DNA of 64,000 bases. It comes from Rubritalea profundi (GTDB taxonomy: Bacteria > Verrucomicrobiota > Verrucomicrobiia > Verrucomicrobiales > Akkermansiaceae). Under the pieces are notes generated by a model that was given only the letters and a program-made list of their open reading frames with translations, had not been told where the DNA came from and made no database searches. The DNA is taken from positions 1,771,781 to 1,835,780 of the forward strand of contig NZ_MQWA01000001.1 in assembly GCF_002954445.1 (NCBI RefSeq), read 5' to 3'. The position numbers were made by a program, and so were the translations under genes. Positions within the stretch are counted from its first letter, which is position 1. Every line of letters begins with the position of its first letter. Positions 26,541-36,375 of the stretch are shown in pieces.

Positions 26541-28733
26541 TTGAAAGCTTCAGAGAGGCTTGAAAGCCCAAAGTTAAATAGGCCGATATTGCTGTCTCTC
26601 GGTAGTACATCTGACACTGACGCAGTGAGGATTCAGAGTTTGAAAGATGCTCCCAGTGATGGGTCAGAGTTTAAAAAATCAAAGTCAGAAGCAGTCAGGA
26701 AGAACCTCTACCGAGGTGAGGGCTATATAAACCTCGGAAAATACGACGAAGCTCAAGAGGAATTCAAAGAGGTCTTAAGAAAAGACCGCTATAACAAAGC
26801 GGCTCGTCGTGGTTTGGAAAAAATTCCTAATTCCAAGTCTGACTACTACCGCGCCGCCTACGACCAAACACGCGCCGAGTTGCTGATGGAAGTAGATAGG
26901 GCGTGGGAGATTGCTGTGCCTCCAACCGTGGATTTCGATTCAAAGCAAAAAGGTTCTACGGATGCCCCGCTAGCCAAGAATAAGCGACTCGAAGCAGCTC
27001 GACAGCAAATGCTTTCTGAGGTGGAGCTCAATGAAGAGGATGAATCACTAGCAAACTCAACTGGATCACGGAGCCTTGTTCAGAAAGAAATGGCGCGTCG
27101 TGCTGCCGGTGTGCAAGAGAGCGATGCGGTTTTACTCAGAGGTCGCAAGCTCTACGCCGAAGGCAACTACAAGTCTGCTGTAAAGTCCTATGAAAAAGCT
27201 CTAAACATGCTCCCTTCTGGTCCAGCAGTGGTAGACCGTCGACGCGGCTACACAGGCCACCTTGTTGATGGTTCGATCGCGTTAGCAGATGATTTGAAGA
27301 GTGCAGGCAAGCTGGCGGACGCTAAGGTTGTCCTCAAGTGGGCCCTAGAGAAGGATGAGAAAAATGCCAATCTCAATGGAAGGCTTAAGGAATTAGAAGA
27401 GCAGGAAGAAATCCCTGTAGTCGACGAAATATCGGCGACTGATCAGACCCACTCAACTTTCTCGCTGAATGTCAGTGATGCTTCGTACAAGCTCGCTAAG
27501 GCAGCTTTGTTAGAGCGTGGCGAGTGGCCTGTTGCCGAATCAGTAAGAACGGAAGAATTCATCAATGCCTTTGACTACGGCGATCCAAAGCCGAGCATGG
27601 CTCAGAAAGTGGCCTGTGTGCAGGAGCAAGCGGTGCACCCATTCGTACAACAACGGAATTTACTTCGAGTCTCAATGAGCACTGCAGCCCAAGGGCGCTC
27701 GACTCCGCTCAACCTCTTGGTATTGCTCGATCAGTCAGGATCGATGGAGCGTCCTGACCGCGCAGCCACGGCTTTGCGTGCGATGGAGGAGCTCGGCAAA
27801 CAGCTCGGTCCAAATGACCGTGTGAGCCTGATGAGCTTTGCCCGCGATACTCGGCTGTTAGTCGATGGCCTCAGCGGCGATCGTGCTGGCGAGTTAGTCA
27901 AAGTAATGAAGAACCGCCCCAGCGAGGGAGGAACCAATCTTGAGCAAGCGGTGCAGGTCGCACAGCAGCATTTGCTAGCACGACAGAAGAGGGGCGTGCA
28001 GAGCCGAATCGTGGTACTCACTGATGGTGCGGCAAACCTCGGCGATGCGAATCCAGAGAATATGACCGCGATGGTCGAGAAAATGCGTGATGCTGGAATT
28101 GCCTTTGATGCTTGTGGAATCGGCTTTGACGGGCTGGATGACGGAATCCTGGAAGCGCTCACACGCAAAGGTGACGGGCGCTACTACGTGCTCGATAAAC
28201 CAGAAGACGCCGACGAAAGCTTTGGTAAACAGATCGCCGGCGCACTGCGACCTGCTGCAAAAAATGTAAAAGTCCAGTTGGTCTTTAACCCCGACAGAGT
28301 GGGTAAATATAAGTTGCTAGGGTTTGAGAAACATCGACTTAAAAAAGAAGACTTCCGCAATGACGCGGTGGATGCTGCTGAAATGGCTGCTGAGGAAAGC
28401 GGCAGCGCGCTCTACCAGATCGAGACGCTGGCAGATGGTTCTGGCGCCCTAGGCACCGTCTTTGTCCGCTTCCAGGACATGGCAACTGGCGAAATGGTCG
28501 AACGAAGCTGGACGATCCCTTATCAGGGAAATGCCAAATCACTCGCTGAATCGAAGCCTTCTATCCAGCTCGCCGCAGTCGCAGGACTACTCGGTGAGAA
28601 ACTGCACCAGAGCGATGGTGGCACTGTAGATTTTAGCCAGATAAGTAATGTGTTAGGCGACCTGAACTCTCAGTATTCAGGAAACAAGAAAGTCAAAGAA
28701 CTCCTTCAAATGGTCCGCAAGGCCCAACAATAA
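26541..28733 (+). CDS. TPR and von Willebrand factor A domain protein
   Basis: 730 residues from a TTG; the lack of an ATG or RBS nearby supports fusion with the preceding gene. TPR-like repeats are seen at about 55-100 (NLYRGEGYINLGKYDEAQEE) and 205-260 (GRKLYAEGNYKSAVKSYEKA). A VWA-associated N-terminal domain follows (ASYKLAKAALLERGEWP), then the VWA domain with an intact MIDAS (LLVLLDQSGSMERPD, near residue 400) and a C-terminal domain of the kind that follows VWA in this family. The protein should act in the periplasm as a metal-dependent adhesion or assembly factor. Confidence 0.85.
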   Translation: MKASERLESPKLNRPILLSLGSTSDTDAVRIQSLKDAPSDGSEFKKSKSEAVRKNLYRGEGYINLGKYDEAQEEFKEVLRKDRYNKAARRGLEKIPNSKSDYYRAAYDQTRAELLMEVDRAWEIAVPPTVDFDSKQKGSTDAPLAKNKRLEAARQQMLSEVELNEEDESLANSTGSRSLVQKEMARRAAGVQESDAVLLRGRKLYAEGNYKSAVKSYEKALNMLPSGPAVVDRRRGYTGHLVDGSIALADDLKSAGKLADAKVVLKWALEKDEKNANLNGRLKELEEQEEIPVVDEISATDQTHSTFSLNVSDASYKLAKAALLERGEWPVAESVRTEEFINAFDYGDPKPSMAQKVACVQEQAVHPFVQQRNLLRVSMSTAAQGRSTPLNLLVLLDQSGSMERPDRAATALRAMEELGKQLGPNDRVSLMSFARDTRLLVDGLSGDRAGELVKVMKNRPSEGGTNLEQAVQVAQQHLLARQKRGVQSRIVVLTDGAANLGDANPENMTAMVEKMRDAGIAFDACGIGFDGLDDGILEALTRKGDGRYYVLDKPEDADESFGKQIAGALRPAAKNVKVQLVFNPDRVGKYKLLGFEKHRLKKEDFRNDAVDAAEMAAEESGSALYQIETLADGSGALGTVFVRFQDMATGEMVERSWTIPYQGNAKSLAESKPSIQLAAVAGLLGEKLHQSDGGTVDFSQISNVLGDLNSQYSGNKKVKELLQMVRKAQQ

Positions 28734-28802
28734 TCCTCCAAGTTGTGTGTCTCCGGCTGACAAATTACAAACCCTTTACAATATGAACCCCCATTTTTTG
28801 GT

Positions 28803-30380
28803 ATGAAAAGAAGTATGAATAATTTCGTGTGTGTTAGTAACAAGGTGGCTCGTGTGAGTCGTTACTGTGTGGGCGCTGTCATAGGACTCAGTTCTATGAC
28901 GGCGCTGTCTCAGGACAATGTCTCAGTCGGTACAGAAGATGCTAAGAAAACGGTGATTTCCGTGACAGGCATTCCTCCCGCAGCCCCAGTCTTCTACACA
29001 GCTAAAGCTCAGAATAATGTGCACTTAGGCAACTCCAAGATTGAGCAATCGATCAATGTGACCCTCAATGTGGTGCAGGGTGAGCCAAAGCTCCTTAGCC
29101 TCGAGTTAGTCGGAAATATTTCAGATCTCCAAGTCGTAGGTGCTCAGTTAGAGTCATGGTCGGTGCGGAAAAATCCTTCTGGCAATAAAGTCTTCCTCGA
29201 CCTTATCCCAAAGAACCCTAAAGCGAAATCGTTGGAGGTAGTTATTGCGCGCGTGTTTAAGCGTGAAGACGCATTGGTAAAAGTACTAACACTCGGGCCA
29301 GCGAAGGCTAGCGGGTTCCAACACCAGTTAGATATCAAATGGGATGCTGGAGCGCATGTGGAGCTCAGTAAGGCTGATGGTTGCCAACCAGTAGCACTCT
29401 CAAGAATCGAGCAGCGTGTTCGCAAATCTCTAGTTTCTTCAGGAGCCAGCAGGGTAGAAGCCAGGTTCAATCAAGCGGGTTCAGCCTTTTCTGAAGTCGA
29501 ACTGCGCAATCTGAACGTGGAAGCAAAAGCATCTGAGGACGGGCTGAGCGCCATCGTTCACCTCACCGGAGATGCCGTCGTGCGTGATGAAGATGGTGGC
29601 TCGATCGAACTCGTCACTGGACCAATGGCTTTGCAAAAATCCCCACTAGGGAATGGATATAGCTTTGCTCTAACCAGTGGTGGGAAAGAAAAAAATAGCA
29701 CCCGCTACACAATAGAGTTTGAAAAAAACGGGAACTACGATCTCGACCTAGAATTTGCAGTGAGCCTTGAGCAAGTTAGTGGCTGGACCGGTCTTCGTTT
29801 CCGTATTCCCCATGCACCAGTGGTGCCAGTGAGCCTCTCGGGCGTGCCGGAGAAAAGCAGATTCTTACTCGGTGAAACTGAGGTGGATGGTGCTGCAGGT
29901 GTGACTCAATGGCAGACTTATCTGCCCGCAAGTGGTCAGTGTCTGCTGCGTTGGAAACCACAGCGTAAAGATAGCTCAGGAGAATTATTCTTCACCACTC
30001 AGGCATTAGTCGATGTGCAGGTCGGCGCGGGAATGCTGCGTGAGCGCACTCAGATCGACACCAAAGTGCTCCAAGGGAAAATGCTTAAACTACAAATGGA
30101 GCTAGATGGAGCGGGCGATGTGCTCGATCTCCAAGGCCCACACGTGGGAAGCTGGATGGTGAAAAAGGAAGGGGACAAGAGGTTGTTAGAAATCGTCCTC
30201 AATGGTGAGCGCACCGATGTGGGCTCAATCACCATCCTCACCCAACACCCGATCGGTAACTTCCCAGCGAAGGTGAAGCCGCTACAGATCACTCCCGTGG
30301 GAGCGATGCGCCATGCTGGCTATGTGCGGCTGAGTAACCGTGGGGCTGTGAAACTGGGGGTGTCTTCTCACAATGGATGA
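28803..30380 (+). CDS. Secreted beta-rich protein, upstream partner of the 1775-aa protein
   Basis: 525 residues with a signal peptide (VGAVIGLSSMTALSQ at about 22-36). The rest is predominantly beta strand, with no recognised domain. It ends at TGA 30378-30380, which overlaps the ATG of the next gene (ATGA). Adding one base at that point would fuse the two proteins (VSSHNG-MMQLAPTQF). Since the next protein lacks a signal peptide of its own but looks envelope-located, the fusion hypothesis deserves weight. Role unknown; its position after a sigma/VWA pair suggests envelope structure or sensing. Confidence 0.7.
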   Translation: MKRSMNNFVCVSNKVARVSRYCVGAVIGLSSMTALSQDNVSVGTEDAKKTVISVTGIPPAAPVFYTAKAQNNVHLGNSKIEQSINVTLNVVQGEPKLLSLELVGNISDLQVVGAQLESWSVRKNPSGNKVFLDLIPKNPKAKSLEVVIARVFKREDALVKVLTLGPAKASGFQHQLDIKWDAGAHVELSKADGCQPVALSRIEQRVRKSLVSSGASRVEARFNQAGSAFSEVELRNLNVEAKASEDGLSAIVHLTGDAVVRDEDGGSIELVTGPMALQKSPLGNGYSFALTSGGKEKNSTRYTIEFEKNGNYDLDLEFAVSLEQVSGWTGLRFRIPHAPVVPVSLSGVPEKSRFLLGETEVDGAAGVTQWQTYLPASGQCLLRWKPQRKDSSGELFFTTQALVDVQVGAGMLRERTQIDTKVLQGKMLKLQMELDGAGDVLDLQGPHVGSWMVKKEGDKRLLEIVLNGERTDVGSITILTQHPIGNFPAKVKPLQITPVGAMRHAGYVRLSNRGAVKLGVSSHNG

Positions 30381-33300
30381 TGCAGCTAGCGCCGACCCAA
30401 TTTCCCGAAGTTGGCTTTTCTGCTCCAGCAGGTAAGCAAGTTTTTGTCTATAGATTTCCCGCAGCTGAGCGCAGCTGGGAGGTGATGGCTGACCAGATTT
30501 TACCTGAAGTTTCAGTCAATGAAGTCCTCATTTACAAGCTTTCAGAAACCGACCGCGAACTGCATGCCGATGTGGAATTAGACATCCGCGAGGCTCCTCT
30601 CCGCGAGTGGGAAATGCGCATTCCGGCAGACTACGCGGTCGCCAGTGTGACCAGTGCCGACATGGGACAAATGGTGGTGGGTCGTACCGTGACCGATGGG
30701 CAACGCTCGCTCAAAGTGACTTTTAAAAAAGCGGTGATGGGCCGCCAGTTGATCAAGGTGCGCCTAGCGCGCAACGTGGCGACAGCTGAGGGAGAATGGA
30801 GTTTGGTGAAGTTGTCCTACCCTCAGGCGAAGACTGTCCGAGGCAACCTCGGCGTGGAAGCTGCGCTCGGCTGGAGGGTTGTTTCTTCCGCTGTCGATAA
30901 ATTGGTGGAAATGCCACTCGCGTATTTCCCAAACAAGAGCCCGAATTTACAGCAAGCATTCCGCCTGCGCGAAGCGGACTGGAGTGCGACGATGCAGATC
31001 GAGGCGCTGGAGCAAAGTGTCCAGGCTGACGTTTTCCACCTCTACTCGCTGAAGGAAGGAATGGCCTATGGCAGTGTGTTAGTGAATTACTTCGTAGTGG
31101 GAGCACCGATGCATGAATGGAAAATCAAAGTTCCCAAGCTCGGTGAGCAAGGGGAAATTGGCAATGTGATGGTGGAAGGGCAAAATGTCCGGAGTTGGAG
31201 ACAAGAGGGAGATGTCTTGGTGGTGACTCTGCACCAGCCAACCCTTGGCGGATCTACATTGTTAGTTTCCTTTGAAAAGCCGATGAGCGCACGTGGTGGC
31301 GTGATAGATCTTGGAAAAGTCCAACCATTGGATGCGAAGAGCGAAAGCGGCTTCATCCAAGTGGTGAGCCCTACCCAGGTGAAACAAAGCGTCAAAGTCT
31401 CTAGTGGATTACTCAAGCTCGGAGCCACGGAATTACCCGCCGAATACCGATTGATGAGCTCGGCCCCTTCGCTGGCCTCTTGGCAGTACGCAACACGTGG
31501 CTTCGATCTCCAATTGCAAATCGAGTGGTATGCTCCGAGCAATACCGTCGCGCAGGTGGTGGATTTTGCCAGCTTGAGCACCCAGGTCTCTCGCGATGGT
31601 GAAGTGGTGACGGAAGCCAAATTCTTTGTGAAAACTCGTGGCCGTAAAGCGCTAGAAATGCGTCTCCCTGCGAATGCCAAATTACTAGAAGTGCGTGCAG
31701 ATGGCCACGCGCTGAATGCGAGGAAGGATGGAGAAATCTACCTACTACCACTGCCAGCAAAAGTGGATCCAAATGCTCCTGTGCAAGTGGAACTCCGCTA
31801 CGGTGGTGCTTCTGAGAACCCGAGCAGGCCAGTGATTGCTGTCCCTGTGCTCTCGGCTCCAGTGGTCATCAGCGAATGGAAAGTGCGCTCAGATCGCGGT
31901 TACCTTCTTGATGTTGTGGGCGGCAATGTCTTGCCTGTGGAACCGAATCTCACGGAAACTGGCTTCGAGTGGATTCAATCTAGAATGATCATTTTAGTTG
32001 GCTCATTGTTGCTGCTGTTAGCTGGATCGTGGGCCTGTGGCCGTGCTGGATCTGGCGGCTGGAAACCATGGATCGGCGCGCTCTGGCTGGTGCTTGCGGC
32101 GGTGATCTCTCTGAATACTTCGATGGATGCTAAAAAACATCGTCGAGTCAACTCCCAGACATTTGAAGTAGTGGCTCCAGTCGTTTCACCTGACCAAGCA
32201 GTGGTGTTAGAGCTTTCTAATCAACCGAAGTCATCAGCAATGCGTTCCACAACATGGACGCTCGTGGCAGCAGCAGGAACTCTCGCCTTGGTAGCGAGCG
32301 TTTTCCTGAGTGCGCTACAGCCTCCTTTGGTCCGTGGCATAGCGATGACCGCTATTGGCTTAGGCTTATTAGGTCAACGTGGAGGAGCCATTCCATTCTT
32401 CTTAGTGCTAGCCCTAGTCGCTGGACTATTGATGCTTCAGCTTGGCTGGAAATGGATGAATGGTGCCAAAATTCGCCGCGCCGCGCGGGTGGTGCGTGAG
32501 ATGGCTGTGACTGCACTAATCGTGTTAGGAATGGCGATGATGCCAGGCTCAGCCGATGCCGCCGAGGTGGCTGACTCTATTGAGCAACGCTGGGATGTCC
32601 GCGGCGAGCGAGTCTACGCCGAGGCCGATGTCCTGTGGCAGGCGAATGCCGGTGAGAGCATTCTACTAGTAGAGGCCCCTGCTAGTCTCACCTCGATTAT
32701 TTCAGAGGGAACTCGGGTGAATAAGCTGACAACTAAAGGAAAAGTACAATGGGTTTTAGTGGCCGAGCGTACTGGCTTGATCAGTGCTAAAATGCGCTAT
32801 GAAATGCCAGTCAAAGGACTCGCTGATAGACTCTGGACCGTGCCGACTGGTGGCAGTGCGCTTCGCCAAATGCAGGTGACTGTAGACCGTGCAAACTGGG
32901 AAATCACCTCAGATCAGGCGATTCTCCACGAGGTGGTAGAAAACGCCCAGAGTAGCACCGCTAAAATGCGTTTTGCTCCGATCAAATCGATCCAGCTCAA
33001 GTTCCAGCCGATGGGACGCGACCCGAAGACTGAGGAAACCCGCTTCTTCGTCGAGAGTGCCGACCTCTACATTCCTTCACCAGGAGTCGTGGATGGCTGG
33101 CATAGTCTTTCGATCCGGCCAGTCAGTGGTGAGTTAGATCATTTGTCGATCGAGGTACCTGAGGGTATGATGGTGGGCGACGTACTTGGGCAGCGCTTGG
33201 AAGATTGGCGATTTGATCCAAAGACGCGTGTGCTCAGCGTGCAATTGACCGAAGCACAATCGAAACGCTTCTCGTTGTTAGTGCAGACTCAGCGCGGTAT

Positions 33301-35704
33301 GGAGACATTGCCACAGGTTTTGGCCCTGAGTCCACTGCGTGTGCGTGAGGCCGATTCTGTAGTAGGCGTGTTAGCTCTAGCCTTCGGAAATGATGCGCAG
33401 CCAGACGCGCTCAAGCCACAGGCTCTGGCGACAGCAAACTTGTCTGACTTTAACGCTCGACTGTGGCAGCAAGCGAGGGGCCAGCATGGTGACGCAGTTC
33501 TGCAAAAAGTGTACCGATACGGTAAGGACAAAGCTCAGCTCAATCTACAAATTGACCCAGTTGCCGCCGAACTTAGAGTCATTTCTAAACAACGACTCTC
33601 ACTCGGTGAAGAGCGTATGTTGCTGGCTGTGACCACAGATGTAGAGATCGTGCGTGCGGGTGTATTTGAGCTTCGCTGCGTGATCCCAGACGGGATGGAA
33701 GTAGAATCTATCAGCGGCTCAGCATTGCGCGATTGGACTGAGATTGAAACCGATGGAAAGCGCTATGCTCTGCTCCAATTGACTGGTCGGACCTTAGGAA
33801 AGCAGCAATTTCACCTCAGCTTTACCGGGGTTTCTCCAGTGATGAAGGGCAGCGTGACCGACTGGGTGGTGCCGCATGTGGAGCTACTCCACGCCATGCG
33901 CCAGACTGGCGAACTTCTGGTTGTACCGGAACAAGGAATCCGGGTGCGAGTTGTCAAACGGCAGCATGTGACTCAGCAAGATGCCCGCCAGAGCGGCACT
34001 CACCGCAAGGGAGATTTGGCCTTCCGTTTGCTCCAGTCAGATTGGAGCTTAAAGTTAGGTATTGAGAAGCTCGACCCTTGGGTGCGTGCTACTTGTTTGC
34101 AAGAAATGAGCCTGCGCGAAGGCCAAACCCGCACTCGACTCAGCCTCGACTACGTGATTGAAAATGCCGCTGTCAAAGTGCTGCACCTTCGGTTACCTGG
34201 TTTGACTGTGGATGAAGCTAAGACCGTGCGTGCCAGCGGTGGATCGGTGAAGGAAATGGTCCAAGTAGAGGACGACAAATGGGAGCTGCGCTTGCGCCGT
34301 GGAATTATCGGTAAAACTGCTTTAGAAGTCGAATTCCAACGCTCTGTGGATCAACGCGACGGCAAAGAGCTTCTTCGTCCAGTGCTGTTAGATGGTGTAC
34401 GTCAGGTCCAACATTATGTGACTGTTCGCTCGAGTGGCCGACTCGACATCCGTGCGACCGATGTGCTCGGATGGCGCGCCAGTGATTGGTCAGCAGTTCC
34501 TAAAAAATTGCGCAACAAGGCGGACAGCAGCGTGCCAGCACTTTGTTACCTACTCTCAGAACCCGAAGCACCTTTGGCTGTCGCTGTCAAACGTCACGAA
34601 ATTGCGAAAACCCTAAAGCTCCGTGTGTTAGAGAGCAAGCTCACCAGCCTGTTTAGCGCGGATCAATCCGCCCTAACTCTGGCAGAGCTCAGTGTGCGAG
34701 TGGTCGAGAAGGACACGATGCGTGCGACTCTCCCCGAAGGAGCCCAGCTATTCAGCGTGACAGTCAATGGCGAGAGCGTGGAAGTGGTGAGCCAAGGGAG
34801 CGAGCAGCTCTTTTACGTCACCGCTGGAGCGGAAGATGATGAGCGTGCTGAAGTGAAGCTGATGTACCGCACGCTTGGCACTGGCAAAGCAAGTAAGCAG
34901 ATTTCTCTGATAGGGCCACGCTTTAGCGCGCCGCTGGAGAAGATTGATTGGTTTGTCAGCCTTCCCGAGGGCTATCGTCTCACGGGGAGAGGGGATGCCT
35001 TCGACTTTATGGGCGGCCAAGGTGATGGCGTAGCATACGGCATGAAGGAATATCAGACTTCGATGACTAGCCAGAAGCAACAGCTCGCTGAACTCGCAGA
35101 AGTGCAGATTGATCAAGCGAATAGCTGGATTTCTAGTGGTGACTATAAGAAGGCTGAGAAAGTGCTCAGCCAAGTATCTAAGAACCGTGCGGTGGATGCT
35201 GCCTCTAACGAAGATGCGCGAGTGCAGCTCCGCAACCTGCGCAACCAGCAGGCAATGATGGGCCTCAATACCCGCCGCCAGAAGCTCTATCTTGAAAATA
35301 AGTCGGTGGGCAACATGGTGGACTTCAATGACGCTTTTGAAGAAGCCGCGAATAATAACCCCTTGTTTCAAGGCAAAGACAACTACCAGCCTGAGCAGGT
35401 GGAGCAGTTGCTGATGGGTAACTCCGCTGAAGAGCGAGATGCCATGCAGCGTATTGCTGACCGTATGGTGAGCCAACAATTGGCCGCCCAACCAGCTGCT
35501 CAAACCATCGAAGTCACCTTGCCACAAGCCGGTGCGTTACTCCACTTCAGCCGTGCCAGCCAACTCAACCCAGACATGCCACTCGTGCTGGAGTTAGAAA
35601 TAGAGCACCCTAGCAATTACGGAGCCGGCCATGTGATCGGCCTGTTAGTCATTCTCTTTGCCGCTGCGCTACTGCTACTTTTACTCCGCAAGACTGCTGC
35701 GTAG
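30377..35704 (+). CDS. Giant envelope protein with repeated beta domains, 1775 aa
   Basis: By far the largest gene here. Several stretches recur in style: DIREAPLREWEMRIPADYAV near residue 72, PMHEWKIKVPKLGEQGEIGN near 241, and later DWVVPHVELLHAMRQ. This suggests tandem beta-sandwich units. Membrane helices lie near 540-557 (MIILVGSLLLLLAGSWACG), around 620-700 (several), and at the extreme C-terminus (HVIGLLVILFAAALLLLLLR). A second mature-like start follows the middle helices (MMPGSADAAEVADSIEQRWD, about residue 720), where a signal-peptidase-like AxA motif occurs. It has no signal peptide at its own ATG. No enzymatic motif was seen. A terminator for the opposite gene lies just after the stop. 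Confidence 0.75.
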   Translation: MMQLAPTQFPEVGFSAPAGKQVFVYRFPAAERSWEVMADQILPEVSVNEVLIYKLSETDRELHADVELDIREAPLREWEMRIPADYAVASVTSADMGQMVVGRTVTDGQRSLKVTFKKAVMGRQLIKVRLARNVATAEGEWSLVKLSYPQAKTVRGNLGVEAALGWRVVSSAVDKLVEMPLAYFPNKSPNLQQAFRLREADWSATMQIEALEQSVQADVFHLYSLKEGMAYGSVLVNYFVVGAPMHEWKIKVPKLGEQGEIGNVMVEGQNVRSWRQEGDVLVVTLHQPTLGGSTLLVSFEKPMSARGGVIDLGKVQPLDAKSESGFIQVVSPTQVKQSVKVSSGLLKLGATELPAEYRLMSSAPSLASWQYATRGFDLQLQIEWYAPSNTVAQVVDFASLSTQVSRDGEVVTEAKFFVKTRGRKALEMRLPANAKLLEVRADGHALNARKDGEIYLLPLPAKVDPNAPVQVELRYGGASENPSRPVIAVPVLSAPVVISEWKVRSDRGYLLDVVGGNVLPVEPNLTETGFEWIQSRMIILVGSLLLLLAGSWACGRAGSGGWKPWIGALWLVLAAVISLNTSMDAKKHRRVNSQTFEVVAPVVSPDQAVVLELSNQPKSSAMRSTTWTLVAAAGTLALVASVFLSALQPPLVRGIAMTAIGLGLLGQRGGAIPFFLVLALVAGLLMLQLGWKWMNGAKIRRAARVVREMAVTALIVLGMAMMPGSADAAEVADSIEQRWDVRGERVYAEADVLWQANAGESILLVEAPASLTSIISEGTRVNKLTTKGKVQWVLVAERTGLISAKMRYEMPVKGLADRLWTVPTGGSALRQMQVTVDRANWEITSDQAILHEVVENAQSSTAKMRFAPIKSIQLKFQPMGRDPKTEETRFFVESADLYIPSPGVVDGWHSLSIRPVSGELDHLSIEVPEGMMVGDVLGQRLEDWRFDPKTRVLSVQLTEAQSKRFSLLVQTQRGMETLPQVLALSPLRVREADSVVGVLALAFGNDAQPDALKPQALATANLSDFNARLWQQARGQHGDAVLQKVYRYGKDKAQLNLQIDPVAAELRVISKQRLSLGEERMLLAVTTDVEIVRAGVFELRCVIPDGMEVESISGSALRDWTEIETDGKRYALLQLTGRTLGKQQFHLSFTGVSPVMKGSVTDWVVPHVELLHAMRQTGELLVVPEQGIRVRVVKRQHVTQQDARQSGTHRKGDLAFRLLQSDWSLKLGIEKLDPWVRATCLQEMSLREGQTRTRLSLDYVIENAAVKVLHLRLPGLTVDEAKTVRASGGSVKEMVQVEDDKWELRLRRGIIGKTALEVEFQRSVDQRDGKELLRPVLLDGVRQVQHYVTVRSSGRLDIRATDVLGWRASDWSAVPKKLRNKADSSVPALCYLLSEPEAPLAVAVKRHEIAKTLKLRVLESKLTSLFSADQSALTLAELSVRVVEKDTMRATLPEGAQLFSVTVNGESVEVVSQGSEQLFYVTAGAEDDERAEVKLMYRTLGTGKASKQISLIGPRFSAPLEKIDWFVSLPEGYRLTGRGDAFDFMGGQGDGVAYGMKEYQTSMTSQKQQLAELAEVQIDQANSWISSGDYKKAEKVLSQVSKNRAVDAASNEDARVQLRNLRNQQAMMGLNTRRQKLYLENKSVGNMVDFNDAFEEAANNNPLFQGKDNYQPEQVEQLLMGNSAEERDAMQRIADRMVSQQLAAQPAAQTIEVTLPQAGALLHFSRASQLNPDMPLVLELEIEHPSNYGAGHVIGLLVILFAAALLLLLLRKTAA

Positions 35705-35708
35705 ACAT

Positions 35709-35744
35709 AAAAAATGCCCTGACCAAGTGATTGGTGCAGGGCAT
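35709..35744 (-). terminator. Intrinsic terminator of the glycine-zipper lipoprotein gene
   Basis: Read on the - strand: ATGCCCTG, a small inner hairpin (ACCAA/TTGGT), CAGGGCAT, then TTTTTT. It lies 20 bp after the lipoprotein stop, between convergent genes. Confidence 0.75.
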
Positions 35745-35763
35745 GAATTTGAGAAGGATTTTT

Positions 35764-36222
35764 TTAGCGGGTGATGCGCGTGGTGGAGCCGTTACTGAGA
35801 ACGCGGACGCGGTCACCGACGTTGAAGGATTCGCGCTTATTGACTTCTTGAACAGCAGAGATGCTGCGGCCGCTGTCGAGTTTCACAGTAATTTCGAGAC
35901 CCTGCTTGGTGCCCATGGACTGCTCGAGTCGTGAGCCTAGAGCGGCACCTGCGGCTGCACCACCTACAGCACCGAGCGTGTTAGCTGTGCTGCCGCTGCC
36001 GATTTCATTACCGAGCACACCACCAGCAATACCACCGATGATCGCTCCGGCTGCGCTGTTACCTTGGATCGCGACATTGCGGATAGAAGTGATTTTTCCA
36101 GTGCTTACAGATTGAGCGCGTCCAGCTTCACCGCGCGAATAGGTGTCGCCAGTGAGTGATTGTTGAGCACAGGAGGCGAAAAGTAACGGCGCTGCACTAG
36201 CGAGGATAAGTAGCTTTTTCAT
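35764..36222 (-). CDS. Glycine-zipper 2TM lipoprotein (SlyB/Pcp type)
   Basis: 152 residues with lipoprotein signal MKKLLILASAAPLLFASC, then the glycine-zipper segment AAGAIIGGIAGGVLGNEIGS and AVGGAAAGAALGSRLEQ (about 58-100), and a C-terminal beta part (ITVKLDSGRSISAVQEV). Homologous outer-membrane lipoproteins stabilise the envelope, often under stress. Monocistronic. Confidence 0.9.
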   Translation of the reverse strand: MKKLLILASAAPLLFASCAQQSLTGDTYSRGEAGRAQSVSTGKITSIRNVAIQGNSAAGAIIGGIAGGVLGNEIGSGSTANTLGAVGGAAAGAALGSRLEQSMGTKQGLEITVKLDSGRSISAVQEVNKRESFNVGDRVRVLSNGSTTRITR

Positions 36223-36375
36223 AGATCATTCTAGACTACACTTCTTTAATTTTTGTGCAAGTGGCATGAGGTGATTTTGCTGTCAACCAGCAGCCTTCCG
36301 TTCTTTGGTCGTATTTACCATTATCAGTTTACAAAATGTCTAGATGAGTTATTTTTTAAGTAGTTTACCCTTTTT

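Noticed and set aside
34748-35527. 259-codon - strand frame
   Set aside because: Antisense to the 1775-aa gene; no family features.
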